Below are positions 17,577-26,041 of a DNA stretch of 64,000 nt, in pieces; the first letter of the stretch is position 1, and every line of letters begins with the position of its first letter. The position numbers were made by a program, and so were the translations under genes. The notes below the pieces were generated by a model. That model worked only from the letters and a program-made list of their open reading frames with translations, ran no database searches and was not told where the DNA came from. Source of the stretch: Pseudoflavonifractor sp050943825 (GTDB lineage Bacteria; Bacillota; Clostridia; Oscillospirales; Oscillospiraceae); NCBI RefSeq assembly GCF_050943825.1, contig NZ_JBMNPX010000002.1, positions 186,001 through 250,000 of the forward strand, read 5' to 3'.

Positions 17577-17623
17577 GGCCCGGGCGCGGACGGCAAGACA
17601 GGCAGTCCACGCCCGGGCCTTTT
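17577..17623 (+). terminator. Terminator after ypeB
   Basis: A 15-bp stem with one G-T (17577-17591/17605-17619) is followed by TTTT, 17 bases past the ypeB stop. Confidence 0.8.
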
Positions 17624-17694
17624 CCGCGTGGATGGGGCCGCCGCGCAGCACAAGAGGTGGGGGCGGCGTTTTTTGACGGCACGGAAAAAGAGCC

Positions 17695-17723
17695 TTGAAG
17701 GGAGATGGGAAGCATGGTAGAAT
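17695..17723 (+). promoter_or_regulatory. Promoter of the EAL/GGDEF gene
   Basis: TTGAAG (17695-17700), 17-base spacer, TAGAAT (17718-17723). The predicted start point near 17730 leaves a 165-base untranslated leader. This argues against starting the protein at the in-frame ATG at 17695, which would be inside the promoter. Confidence 0.65.
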
Positions 17724-17729
17724 AAATAC

Positions 17730-17895
17730 CACTAAATTGATAGACATGGCACAGGAATCTGCCTTTCAAGCCGGAATGATTCCAGTTTCCGGCTGTGGAG
17801 ACAAGCGAGACGCGGGTACCGCGTCTGTGCTGCCGCCTGATGGCGTGGGTGGGGAGATTTCGTGCGGATGCAAACCAATGGCTTGCGAGGTAACC
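17730..17895 (+). ncRNA. Structured 5' leader of the EAL/GGDEF gene (riboswitch candidate)
   Basis: The 165-base leader has three clear stems: GCCGGAA/TTCCGGC (17770-17776/17787-17793), GACGCGG/CCGCGTC with a GTA loop (17809-17825), and GCAA(A)CCA/(A)TGG(C)TTGC (17870-17886) ending directly before the GAGG ribosome site at 17887-17890. A GGAATC/GATTCC pairing (from 17756) competes with the first stem. I could not match it to the c-di-GMP-I, cobalamin or other cores I know. Regulation of translation start is inferred from the last stem. Confidence 0.45.
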
Positions 17896-20800
17896 ATGAA
17901 TATTGAACTGGATGGGCAGTATGCGGTGGATACATGCCGCAGTGTGTTGGATTTTTTGAATGAGAGCACCAGCGACCACTATTTCTTTTTTGACCTGAAG
18001 GCCGATCAAATCTATTTTTCCAAAAATATTGGTAAAAATTACTGCCTGATGGAAGATGGCCGGGAGTATGTCACGCCTCAGGAGTGGTGCCGGATGGTAT
18101 ATCCCCAGGATCTGCCCTTGCTGCGGGAGGCCTATCAAAAGCTGCGCAGAGGCGAAAAGCAGGTCCACAGGCTGGAGTACCGCATTATCAACCGGCAGGG
18201 CGACGTGGTCTGGATCAGCAGCCGGGGCAAGAGCCAACTGGACCAGCAGGGGCAGCCGCTGTGGGTGATCGGCTGTATCTCAGAGATGGCCACCAACGGC
18301 AGAGCTGACGGCTTTGCCGGTATGTTTGGCATGAACCAGCTCAAGCAGGAGAGCAGAGAGCTGCTGGCCGGAGAGCGGGACGGCTTTTTGCTGCTGGTGG
18401 GTGTGGATGACCTGAAATCCATCAACCTGAAGCAGGGCCGGGAGCAGGGGAACACGGTGCTCCGGCGTGTGGCCGACGCCCTGGAGTATGCAGCGGACGG
18501 GAAACAGCGGATTTACCGCACCAACGGCGACTGCTTTGCGGTCAATCTGCCCGATGTCGACGCCGGACAGGCGGCGGAGGTGTTCGCCCGGGCCCAGCGG
18601 CTGCTGGAGGGATTGTGCACGCTGTCGGGCGGCTGCGTGCCCTTCCGGGAGTACATGGTGCCCGACGCCGAGACCCTCTATCAGTACGCGGAGAACACCC
18701 TGGACCACGCCAAGGCCCAGGGAAAGAACCGGCTGATGTTCTTTTCCGCCGAGGACTATGAGAAGGAAATTGCCACCCTGGAGCTAAAGGAGGATTTGAC
18801 CAAGAGCATTCAGGAGGGCTTCCGAGGCTTTTCCCTGTGCTACCAGCCCCAGGTATTCTCCGGAACATACCGACTCTATGGCGCCGAGGCCCTGCTGCGG
18901 TACACCTCTCCCCGGCGGGGAAACGTGCCGCCGTCTGAGTTTGTGCCCATTCTGGAGCAGAGCAAGCTGATCTGTCCGGTGGGCATCTGGGTGCTGGACA
19001 CTGCGCTGGAGCAGTGCAGAGTGTGGCGCAAGCAGGTGCCTGATTTCCACATGAGCATCAACGTGTCCTATACCCAGCTGTGTGAGGAGAACATCGTCCA
19101 GAAGGTGTTGGACGCGGTGAACCGGAGCGGCCTGCCCGGCGACGCGGTGACCCTGGAGATCACTGAGAGTATGCAGCTCCTGGACTATCCCCACATCAAC
19201 GAGCTGTTCCTTCAGTGGAAGAAGAGCGGCATTGAGATTTCGGTGGACGACTTCGGCACCGGCTACTCCAGCCTGGGGCGGCTGAAGGAACTGGAGATTG
19301 ACGAGATCAAGATCGACCGCTGCTTTGTCAACAATATCCAGCACAGTGTGTATAACTACCGCCTGCTGAGCAACATGCTGGAGCTGGCGGACAGCTGCCA
19401 GATCCGAGTGTGCTGCGAGGGTGTGGAGACCGAGAACGAGCTGACGGTTCTGGAGGAACTCCATCCCGCGCTGCTTCAGGGCTTCCTCTTCTCCAAGCCC
19501 TGCACGCCTCAGGAGCTGGAGGAGCGGTATCTGCAGCCGGACAGCCCCAGCTACCAGGCTCGGATGGAGCGGGAGAACGCCTACCGCAGCCAGTTCCACG
19601 TCTCGGACATCTCCTCCGCCATCGACTGGTCGGAGGACGAGCTGGCCAAAGTGATTCTGGAGGCGGAGAACGACATCTTCTACATCAGCGACATGGACAC
19701 CTATGAGCTGTACTACATCAACCCGGCCGGACAGCGCCTGATGGGCCTGCGGGATTACCGGGGCCGGAAGTGCTACAAGGCGCTTCAGGGGCTGGATGAG
19801 CCCTGCTCCTTCTGTACCAACTCCATGCTGAAGCGGGACAATTTTTACATCTGGGACCGACAGAATGAGTACTGCGGGCGGCACTTTCTGCTCAAGGACA
19901 AAATTATCACCCTTCAGGGCAAGCAGCTGCGGATGGAGGTGGCGCTGGACATTACCAAGCATGAGGTGGTCAGCCGCAACACCCAGGAGCGTCTGATTTT
20001 TGCACAGAAGATCGCGGGCTACACCAAGACCCTCTCGGAGCACGCCGACTACGGCGAGGCGGTCAACCGGGTGCTGGCTTCGGTGGGGGAGTTCTATCAG
20101 GCGGACCGGGCCTATCTCTTTGCGCCAAGTCCTCAGTGTGAGGGCTGCTGGGCCAACACCTTTGAGTGGTGCGCGCCCAACGTGACACCCCAGGCTGGAA
20201 ACCTGCAGGATGTCCCGCCCCATGCGCTGAAGCGCTGGATGGACCTCTTCGACCATGACCGCTCGGTGCTCATACTCAATCTGGACACCCTGCGCAGAGA
20301 GAGCCCAGAGGAGTGGCGGATTCTGGAGGCTCAGGGCATTAACCGGCTCATTGCCGTGCCGGTGCGGGACAGAGACAAAACCATCGCCTTTATCGGCGTG
20401 GATAATCCCCGCTACTCTATCCATGACGACGCCCAGATCAGGGTGCTGTCCAGCTTCCTGCTGGACCGCATCCACCAGGAGCGCAACGATAGCCGCTACC
20501 GGGAGCTGCTCCGGGCCAACTACCACGACGTCTTTGAGATGCTGGGCCTGGGCCTGTGGGTCATCCGATTTGACCGGGAGGGAAAGCGCCATGAGATGGT
20601 GGCCAACGACACCATGCTCCATGTTCTGGGTGTCGCCGGCATTCCCGACCCGGAGGAGTGCTATCAGTTCTGGTACAGCAGGGTCAACGACGGCTACCGG
20701 CGCTATGTGGACGAGTCGATTCAGACCATGACCCGTTCGGAGCGGCCTGTTCAGCTGGAGTACAGCTGGCGGCATCCCGAGCGAGGAGATGTGCTGGTGC

Positions 20801-22164
20801 GCTGCACCGGCATGCGCTTCCAGGACGAGAACGGCATGATCTGCCTGAAGGGTTACCACCGCATCGTCAACGACATGGAGCGTCCCAAGCTGGTGCCTGA
20901 GTCCTGCGTGCGGGATATTTTTGAGTACAACGCGGCGGAAAAGACCATGTTTTTCCACACCGAGCGGACCCTGCTGCTGGGAGAGGAGACCCACGAGACC
21001 AACTTCCCCCAGTGCTGGATTGACAGTGAAATTGTCCATCCCCATTTTATGGAACAATTCCGCAGCGCCTTTTCCGGGCTGCACAGGAAAGAGGGGACGG
21101 AGCGCCAGGAGCTGCTGCTCAAGTCCAAGAACGGAACCTACGAGTGGTACAAGCTGACCACCCAGCGGCTGGACCGGGAAGAGCAGGGACAGGAGGCGGC
21201 TATCGCCGTGCTGGAGCCCATCGGCGCCGACCGTGTCATGGAGCTGGAGTACATGCGCATGCGCAAGTTCTACCACACCATGCTGTCCGAGACCATCGCC
21301 TACGCGGAGGTGGATCTGGAGAGCGGCCAGCTCAAGTCAGTGGGGGGCCTGTGGCGGGTCTACAAGCAGGACTACCGCCAGAGCTCCCGCCACTTTATCG
21401 AGGTGCTGGAGCAGCAGCTGGCTTCCATGCTGTCCGAGGAGGACCTGGAGCGGCTCAGACGCTACCGCGACCCGGCGGTGTGGAACGAGATGCTGGCCCG
21501 GGGCGAGACCAGCAGCCGTTTTTGCTATCGCCGTCCTGTGGGTGAGACGCTGCACTGGGTGGAGCTGACCATCTACCTCTTCCGGGAGGACACCACCCGG
21601 AATGTATATACCCTCATTTACCTCAAGGACATCAACGCCGAGAAGGAGCGGGAGTTTGCCCAGGCACAGGCCGCCGACCGGGACCCGCTGACCGGCCTGT
21701 ATAACCGCACCGCCTTCGAGCGGGAGGTCAAGCGGTGCCTGAACGAGTGTGAGCAGAGCCCCTGCGGCGTACTGATGATAATGGATATCGACAATTTCAA
21801 GCAGATTAACGACAAAATGGGCCATCTGGAGGGAGATAAAGCCCTTCAGACCGTGGCACGGGTGCTCACCTCCACCTTCCGGCAGGAGGACCTTGTGGGC
21901 CGTCTGGGCGGGGATGAGTTCCTGGTATTCATCCGGGGCGGCATCCGCCGGGAGCGGCTGGAGCAGCGGGTGGACAGCCTGCTGAGTGCGCTGGAGCGCA
22001 CGCCGGACCCTGTTGTCACCGGCAGCATCGGCCTGACCTATGTGTGCGATTCCGACGTTAAGTATGCCGACTACCTGAGACGGGCTGACCTGGCGCTGTA
22101 TGAGAGCAAGCGGCAGGGCAAAAACCGGTTCTGCTTCTACGAGGAGTCGGACAGCCAGTCCTGA
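17896..22164 (+). CDS. Multi-sensor EAL and GGDEF cyclic-di-GMP enzyme
   Basis: 1,422 soluble residues. Order: PAS (about 15-135), degenerate GGDEF with NGDCF at 210-214, EAL (about 305-560), PAS (600-690), GAF (710-880), two further PAS-like domains (890-1240), and a canonical GGDEF (about 1255-1415). The EAL domain keeps EAL (Glu331), NVS, ITES, DDFGTG, KID and EGVE, so c-di-GMP phosphodiesterase activity is expected. The C-terminal domain keeps DxLTGLYNR, RLGGDEF (GGDEF 1338-1342) and the RxxD inhibitory site (RQED, five residues upstream), so diguanylate cyclase activity with product inhibition is expected. No membrane segment. The start is ATG 17896 with GAGG five bases upstream. Monocistronic. 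Confidence 0.93.
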   Translation: MNIELDGQYAVDTCRSVLDFLNESTSDHYFFFDLKADQIYFSKNIGKNYCLMEDGREYVTPQEWCRMVYPQDLPLLREAYQKLRRGEKQVHRLEYRIINRQGDVVWISSRGKSQLDQQGQPLWVIGCISEMATNGRADGFAGMFGMNQLKQESRELLAGERDGFLLLVGVDDLKSINLKQGREQGNTVLRRVADALEYAADGKQRIYRTNGDCFAVNLPDVDAGQAAEVFARAQRLLEGLCTLSGGCVPFREYMVPDAETLYQYAENTLDHAKAQGKNRLMFFSAEDYEKEIATLELKEDLTKSIQEGFRGFSLCYQPQVFSGTYRLYGAEALLRYTSPRRGNVPPSEFVPILEQSKLICPVGIWVLDTALEQCRVWRKQVPDFHMSINVSYTQLCEENIVQKVLDAVNRSGLPGDAVTLEITESMQLLDYPHINELFLQWKKSGIEISVDDFGTGYSSLGRLKELEIDEIKIDRCFVNNIQHSVYNYRLLSNMLELADSCQIRVCCEGVETENELTVLEELHPALLQGFLFSKPCTPQELEERYLQPDSPSYQARMERENAYRSQFHVSDISSAIDWSEDELAKVILEAENDIFYISDMDTYELYYINPAGQRLMGLRDYRGRKCYKALQGLDEPCSFCTNSMLKRDNFYIWDRQNEYCGRHFLLKDKIITLQGKQLRMEVALDITKHEVVSRNTQERLIFAQKIAGYTKTLSEHADYGEAVNRVLASVGEFYQADRAYLFAPSPQCEGCWANTFEWCAPNVTPQAGNLQDVPPHALKRWMDLFDHDRSVLILNLDTLRRESPEEWRILEAQGINRLIAVPVRDRDKTIAFIGVDNPRYSIHDDAQIRVLSSFLLDRIHQERNDSRYRELLRANYHDVFEMLGLGLWVIRFDREGKRHEMVANDTMLHVLGVAGIPDPEECYQFWYSRVNDGYRRYVDESIQTMTRSERPVQLEYSWRHPERGDVLVRCTGMRFQDENGMICLKGYHRIVNDMERPKLVPESCVRDIFEYNAAEKTMFFHTERTLLLGEETHETNFPQCWIDSEIVHPHFMEQFRSAFSGLHRKEGTERQELLLKSKNGTYEWYKLTTQRLDREEQGQEAAIAVLEPIGADRVMELEYMRMRKFYHTMLSETIAYAEVDLESGQLKSVGGLWRVYKQDYRQSSRHFIEVLEQQLASMLSEEDLERLRRYRDPAVWNEMLARGETSSRFCYRRPVGETLHWVELTIYLFREDTTRNVYTLIYLKDINAEKEREFAQAQAADRDPLTGLYNRTAFEREVKRCLNECEQSPCGVLMIMDIDNFKQINDKMGHLEGDKALQTVARVLTSTFRQEDLVGRLGGDEFLVFIRGGIRRERLEQRVDSLLSALERTPDPVVTGSIGLTYVCDSDVKYADYLRRADLALYESKRQGKNRFCFYEESDSQS

Positions 22165-22176
22165 GGAAAAGAGAGG

Positions 22177-22224
22177 AACAGCGGCCCGTCAAACCAGGTT
22201 TGACGGGCCGCTGTTTTCTTTTTA
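22177..22224. terminator. Terminator after the EAL/GGDEF gene
   Basis: A perfect 19-bp stem (22177-22195/22197-22215) is followed by TTCTTTTTA. It also faces the leftward Cys-rich ORF ending at 22230, so it probably acts in both directions. Confidence 0.9.
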
Positions 22225-22229
22225 TCGCA

Positions 22230-22508
22230 CTACGGAGGACAGAGTGGAAAGCTACGGGCAGGCGGTCTGTACCACCGGCAGCAGCCGGTGGCCGGGTCGT
22301 GGCACAGGGTAATCTGCCCGCCGGGAGGCAGGCAGAGCAGCAGGCGGACGCCTGCCCGGCCTCTGCAAAGGGTGAGAAGGTATGGGCCTGGCGGCAGGGC
22401 GGTGAAAAACACCTGGCCGCAGGCACACAGCTGCCGGGAGGACTGAAAGCAGCCCTTCCAGTTCTGCAGCGTCACGCTGTCCCAGGGACAGCAGCCGGAT
22501 ACACACAC
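22230..22508 (-). CDS. Small Cys-rich beta-sandwich-like ORF, start uncertain
   Basis: 92 residues from a GTG at 22508, but the same frame stays open upstream to at least 22612, with no ATG, GTG or TTG in that stretch. The peptide contains QVFFTALPPGPYLLTL and LCLPPGGQITL, the strand/LPPG pattern of carboxypeptidase-regulatory-like domains, and many cysteines. Relative to the preceding gene (stop at 22616) it is in the -1 frame. It could be a separate gene with a weak start, a -1 frameshift extension of that gene, or chance. An AGGGAG about 24 bases upstream of the GTG is too far for a normal ribosome site. Confidence 0.35.
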   Translation of the reverse strand: MCVSGCCPWDSVTLQNWKGCFQSSRQLCACGQVFFTALPPGPYLLTLCRGRAGVRLLLCLPPGGQITLCHDPATGCCRWYRPPARSFPLCPP

Positions 22509-22615
22509 CCGGACAAGACACAGCTCCCTACGGAAGGAGAGACGGAGGTTTTGCTCCGCCTCTCCGCCGCAGGTCAGACAGAAGACCGGGCTGTGCTCCA
22601 GGGAGGAGGGACAGG

Positions 22616-23473
22616 TTACTGGCTTACCTTTGCCTTGACCAGATACTGACCGTCCGTGACGCCGCCGAACAGGTACTTTCCCTCGGCGTTGGTCTTGGTA
22701 CCGGCGATGAGCTGCTCGGTGGTGACGCCGCCAATGGTGGTGACCTGATACAGGCCCACAAAGCAGCCCGCCACCGCCGCGCCGTTCTGGTCGGTGATGA
22801 TGCCGCTGACCGTGCCGTTGTAGGTCTGGCTGTCCACCTGGATGGCCATGGTCAGGTTGACGGTGGAGCCGCCCAGGATGGTGGCGGTCATGGGGGCGGT
22901 GGTGAGATAGCCCTGGGCGGAGGCACGCAGGGTGTACACACCGTCAGCTACATCGTAGAACAGAAACTCGCCGTCAGCGGCGGTGTAGGTGGTGGCTACC
23001 GTCTCCAGCGCGGCGTTGGTCAGGGTGATTTTCGCCCCGCCCAGCGGGGTGTTGGCGGTGCCGAAGATGGTCAGGGTGCCCGCAATGGCGCCCAGGGCCA
23101 GAGTGGCATCCGCCGTACATACCAGAGGAATCTCAGTGGTGCTGCCGTCGGACACGGTGACGCCCACGGCGGTGCTCATCACGTAGCCCTCGGCCACAGC
23201 GGCCACGCTGTACGTGCCGGCGGGGATACCGTCCAGGGTGTAGGTGCCGTCAGCGGCAGTGATGGTATGCTGGTAGGGCAGACCGGCGCTGTCAAAGAGC
23301 TTGACGGTGGCGGCGGGGATGGGGTCGGTGCCGTTTGTCACGGTGCCGAAGACGGTGGCAAAGGTACTGGGAGCAGGGGGGAGGGTCAGGTTGACGTCCT
23401 CCTCCTGGAGACCCTGAAGGGAGAAGCTGGGGCTGTACTGAAGACCTAAGAGATCCTGCTGGATATCGGCCAT
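22616..23473 (-). CDS. Carboxypeptidase-regulatory-like repeat protein
   Basis: 285 residues made of three tandem beta-sandwich domains of about 85 residues each, all with the pattern 'VxGxVTxGxxPIxxAxVxLxD...TxADGxYxLxxIPxGxYxVxAxAxGY'. There is no signal peptide. The N-terminus is MADIQQDLLGLQYS. Proteins like this in Clostridia are scaffold or appendage-like, of unknown function. The start is ATG 23473 behind AGGAGG; the longer frame is unsupported. A Cys-rich open frame follows immediately in the -1 frame. Confidence 0.78.
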   Translation of the reverse strand: MADIQQDLLGLQYSPSFSLQGLQEEDVNLTLPPAPSTFATVFGTVTNGTDPIPAATVKLFDSAGLPYQHTITAADGTYTLDGIPAGTYSVAAVAEGYVMSTAVGVTVSDGSTTEIPLVCTADATLALGAIAGTLTIFGTANTPLGGAKITLTNAALETVATTYTAADGEFLFYDVADGVYTLRASAQGYLTTAPMTATILGGSTVNLTMAIQVDSQTYNGTVSGIITDQNGAAVAGCFVGLYQVTTIGGVTTEQLIAGTKTNAEGKYLFGGVTDGQYLVKAKVSQ

Positions 23474-23608
23474 AAAATGATTACCTCCTGAAGGATGCCG
23501 CATGGTCTGCGGGAGCCCGTGCCGCTGGCGCCGGGCTCTGGAGCAGTCTATGCCGCCGCCGGGAGGACGGTGACAGGAGGAACAAAAACCGACCGCCTTC
23601 GCGGCGGA

Positions 23609-25465
23609 CTATCCGTTGGACGCCTGGAGCAGCATGAGGGCACCGGGGGTGTGTTTCTCCATCCAGCTTGCCCCGTGCTCCGCCATGTCCGCCCGGGCGG
23701 AGGAGAGCCAGGCGTCAAAGCAGTCCTGTCCTGAACCGGCGGGGGGAATCTGCTCCGCCTCGGGGGCCAGCTCGCAGATGAGGTACCACATCAGCCCGCC
23801 CTCCAGGCCGGTCTGACCACCCATCAGGAACTGAGAAAAGCAGTACCGCAGGGTGAAGTCCCCGTAGTCCAGCAGCTGCTGGTGGGCCTCGGGGTGGGCG
23901 GAGAGGTAGGCCGCCGTGCTGGATGCCTCCTGCGGGGAGGAGGCAATCTCAGCCAGCAGCCCGGCAATCGTGTTGTTTACATCGGCTACATCGGCGACCA
24001 TCTGGGTCTCCTGCACGCCAGAGGGCGCTGCCTGGCCCGGCTTCAGCCGGACATAGGTCAGGGCGTTGCAGATGATGGACTGAAGCTCCAGCGTGCCGCT
24101 GGCTGCCCTGCACGCATCAGTCCGGACATAGAAGGCGAACTGTTGCCCGGGGCCTAAACTACGCATGGAAACTGCATCCGGGTAGATGGTGTTGTCATCG
24201 GTCAGGGTCTCACTGGGCTCATAGCTGAAGGACACATAGCCATCCTCTGATTTCTGCCAGGGAAGCAGAATGGTGCCCGACTCGGGCAGCTGGTAAGAGA
24301 AGTCGAACATGAAGTAGAGATACTCGTCCCCCTCATTGGCGGGCATGACCCGTTCCAGATAGATGGTTGTGGTGTCGTTCTGAAAGGCGGGGACTTCATT
24401 CTCCTTGAAAAGCTGTCCTTCTCCGGTGTAGCAGTCCTCGGTCAGGACGTCCTTGGGCACCGACAGGGTGAGAATATAAGGGGTCTGACTGGTGATGGCA
24501 TAGCCGCGCTCTGTCTTGATATTGTCCAGGGTGAGCTGTTCCGGGTCGGTGAGGAAGCAGACCGCCACCGCCACGCACAGCCCGGCGGCGGCCAGGATGG
24601 CCCACAGGGCGGGATTTTTGCAGTGGAACACGGCCTTGACCCGCTCCTTCACGCCCACCTCCCCAAAGGCCAGAGGACAGGCGGAGAGTGTGGGATGGGA
24701 TACGCTGCACGCGAGCAGGGCCTGGGAGTAGGCCTGCCGGGCTCCGGCGTCCCAGCCGGACACCACATGCTCGTCGCAGGCGAGCTCCACATCCCGGCAG
24801 AACAGCAGATAGGCCGCCCACACCAGGGGATTGAACCAGTAGACCGCCAGCAGCAGGAAGCCCAGCGGCTTCCACCAGTGGTCCCGGCGGGCCAGGTGGG
24901 CCCGCTCATGGGCCTCCACATAGGGGATGTCCGCCTCCGCCATATCAGAGGGCAGGTAAATCCGGGGACGGAACAGCCCCAGGATAAAGGGGGTGGGGAT
25001 GTGGTCGCACAGCCACAGATTGTCCCGGAGGGGGACGGCCTCCGCCACCCTGCGCCGCAGCCGCAGCCAGCTGACCAGGCCGTACGCCAGCAGAATGGCC
25101 ACACCCGCCAGCCAGAGCCAGCTCAGCAGCTCCATGGAGTGGATGCCGCCTCCGGCAGTGGCTGTCACGGCGGACGAGGGCTCCAGGTACTTGCTGACCG
25201 GCCTGTCCAGAAGGTCCACTCCGGTGCTGACCTGGAGCGCTCCGCCGCTGAGCACGGAGGCGGACACGGTCTCACCGTTGGGAATCAGACTGACCGGGCT
25301 CTCCAGAGAGAAGGGGAGCACCAGCCGCAGGGCCACAATGCCCCACAGAGCGCACCGGAGGCCCTTGGGCGCCCTGCGCAGCAGCAGCCGCAGGGCCATC
25401 ACCGCCAGAATCAGCCACCCGGCGGAAATGCTCATGTTCAGCAGCTTCCAGAACAGGGTACTCAT
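23609..25465 (-). CDS. M56 family (BlaR1/MecR1-like) membrane metallopeptidase
   Basis: 618 residues. Membrane helices near 10-30, 35-55, 110-135 and 205-225 surround the cytosolic zinc-protease motif HERAH (about 190-194) with the downstream ELACDE glutamate. A fourth-helix hydrophobic segment (about 285-310) leads to an external C-terminal domain of about 300 residues. In BlaR1 that domain is a penicillin-binding sensor with STYK; here I see no STxK, SxN or KTG and no similarity, so the signal is probably not a beta-lactam. The gene overlaps the BlaI gene by 4 bases: sensor and repressor are one unit. No beta-lactamase is nearby. Confidence 0.88.
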   Translation of the reverse strand: MSTLFWKLLNMSISAGWLILAVMALRLLLRRAPKGLRCALWGIVALRLVLPFSLESPVSLIPNGETVSASVLSGGALQVSTGVDLLDRPVSKYLEPSSAVTATAGGGIHSMELLSWLWLAGVAILLAYGLVSWLRLRRRVAEAVPLRDNLWLCDHIPTPFILGLFRPRIYLPSDMAEADIPYVEAHERAHLARRDHWWKPLGFLLLAVYWFNPLVWAAYLLFCRDVELACDEHVVSGWDAGARQAYSQALLACSVSHPTLSACPLAFGEVGVKERVKAVFHCKNPALWAILAAAGLCVAVAVCFLTDPEQLTLDNIKTERGYAITSQTPYILTLSVPKDVLTEDCYTGEGQLFKENEVPAFQNDTTTIYLERVMPANEGDEYLYFMFDFSYQLPESGTILLPWQKSEDGYVSFSYEPSETLTDDNTIYPDAVSMRSLGPGQQFAFYVRTDACRAASGTLELQSIICNALTYVRLKPGQAAPSGVQETQMVADVADVNNTIAGLLAEIASSPQEASSTAAYLSAHPEAHQQLLDYGDFTLRYCFSQFLMGGQTGLEGGLMWYLICELAPEAEQIPPAGSGQDCFDAWLSSARADMAEHGASWMEKHTPGALMLLQASNG

Positions 25466-25833
25466 GGGTCCACCTCCTCTCCGCAGGCGTCAATCATGCG
25501 GCGGATCTGTTCAACCTCCTGGGGAGAGAGCCTTTTCCGGGCGGTAAAGGCAGCCAGAAAGGCGGGCAGGGAGCCGTCGAAGCTCTCCTCCACAAAGCGG
25601 CGGCTCTTCATGGCGTAGAACTCCTCCCGGGAGATGAGAGCGGTGACCACGCTGTCCCGGGTCTGGAAGAGCCCACGCTCACACAGCCGCTTGAGCACCG
25701 TGTAGGTGGTGGTGCGCTTCCAGCCCAGGGTCTGATCCGCCTGACGCACCAGTTCCCCGGTGGCAATGGGCGCGCCCGCCCAGATCAGGTCGGCAAAGCG
25801 GGACTCCACCGCCCCCAGCTGATAGTCCTTCAT
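25462..25833 (-). CDS. BlaI/MecI/CopY family repressor
   Basis: 123 residues. The N-terminal winged helix (QLGAVESRFADLIW...TTTYTVLKRLCERGLF) recognises DNA, and the C-terminal helices dimerise. In this family the M56 partner cleaves the repressor in response to the outside signal. GAGGAGGTG precedes the ATG. Two matching dyads lie in its promoter and leader, so autoregulation is very likely. Confidence 0.93.
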   Translation of the reverse strand: MKDYQLGAVESRFADLIWAGAPIATGELVRQADQTLGWKRTTTYTVLKRLCERGLFQTRDSVVTALISREEFYAMKSRRFVEESFDGSLPAFLAAFTARKRLSPQEVEQIRRMIDACGEEVDP

Positions 25834-25848
25834 GGGAACACCTCCTCT

Positions 25849-25889
25849 GTCTACTCCTTGTAGTCAATTATAGTCTACATGATGTAGAC
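25849..25889. promoter_or_regulatory. Two tandem BlaI-type operators
   Basis: 25873-25889 is the perfect dyad GTCTAC-ATGAT-GTAGAC; 25849-25865 is GTCTAC-TCCTT-GTAGTC, one mismatch off. Their centres are 24 bases apart. The first lies between the -35 and -10 boxes, the second in the leader close to the ribosome site. Confidence 0.8.
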
Positions 25890-25900
25890 AATGCTGTCAA
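25872..25900 (-). promoter_or_regulatory. Promoter of the BlaI-M56 operon
   Basis: Minus strand TTGACA (25900-25895), 17 bases, TAGACT (25877-25872); a TATAAT lies 5 bases further. The perfect BlaI-type dyad sits inside the spacer. Confidence 0.65.
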
Positions 25901-25961
25901 CCGGTTTTTGAATGGGAAGAAAATGTGAAGGGAACCTTTACGAATGGTAAGGCGGCCTATA

Positions 25962-25989
25962 TTGAATTTACATAATCCAGACTTATAAT
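25962..25989 (+). promoter_or_regulatory. Promoter of the lipoprotein gene
   Basis: TTGAAT (25962-25967), 16 bases, TATAAT (25984-25989), about 50 bases before the start codon. It diverges from the BlaI promoter. Confidence 0.65.
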
Positions 25990-26041
25990 AGAGGCACAGC
26001 TCCCCGGACAGGGGGACCGCAAACAGAAAGGAATGTTTGAT

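Noticed and set aside
17695..17895. N-terminal extension of the EAL/GGDEF protein from the ATG at 17695
   Set aside because: It would begin inside the -35 box of a good promoter, lacks a ribosome site, and the extra residues look like translated stem-loops. The ATG at 17896 has GAGG at the right distance.
17730..17895. c-di-GMP-I or cobalamin riboswitch in the EAL/GGDEF leader
   Set aside because: GGATGCAAACC and GGTAACC faintly recall the c-di-GMP-I core, but the GAAA tetraloop, the conserved order and the pairing are missing; the B12 box is also absent. Kept only as an unassigned structure.
23609..25833. Beta-lactam resistance locus
   Set aside because: BlaI/M56 homology alone suggested it, but there is no penicillin-binding sensor domain and no beta-lactamase or PBP gene nearby.
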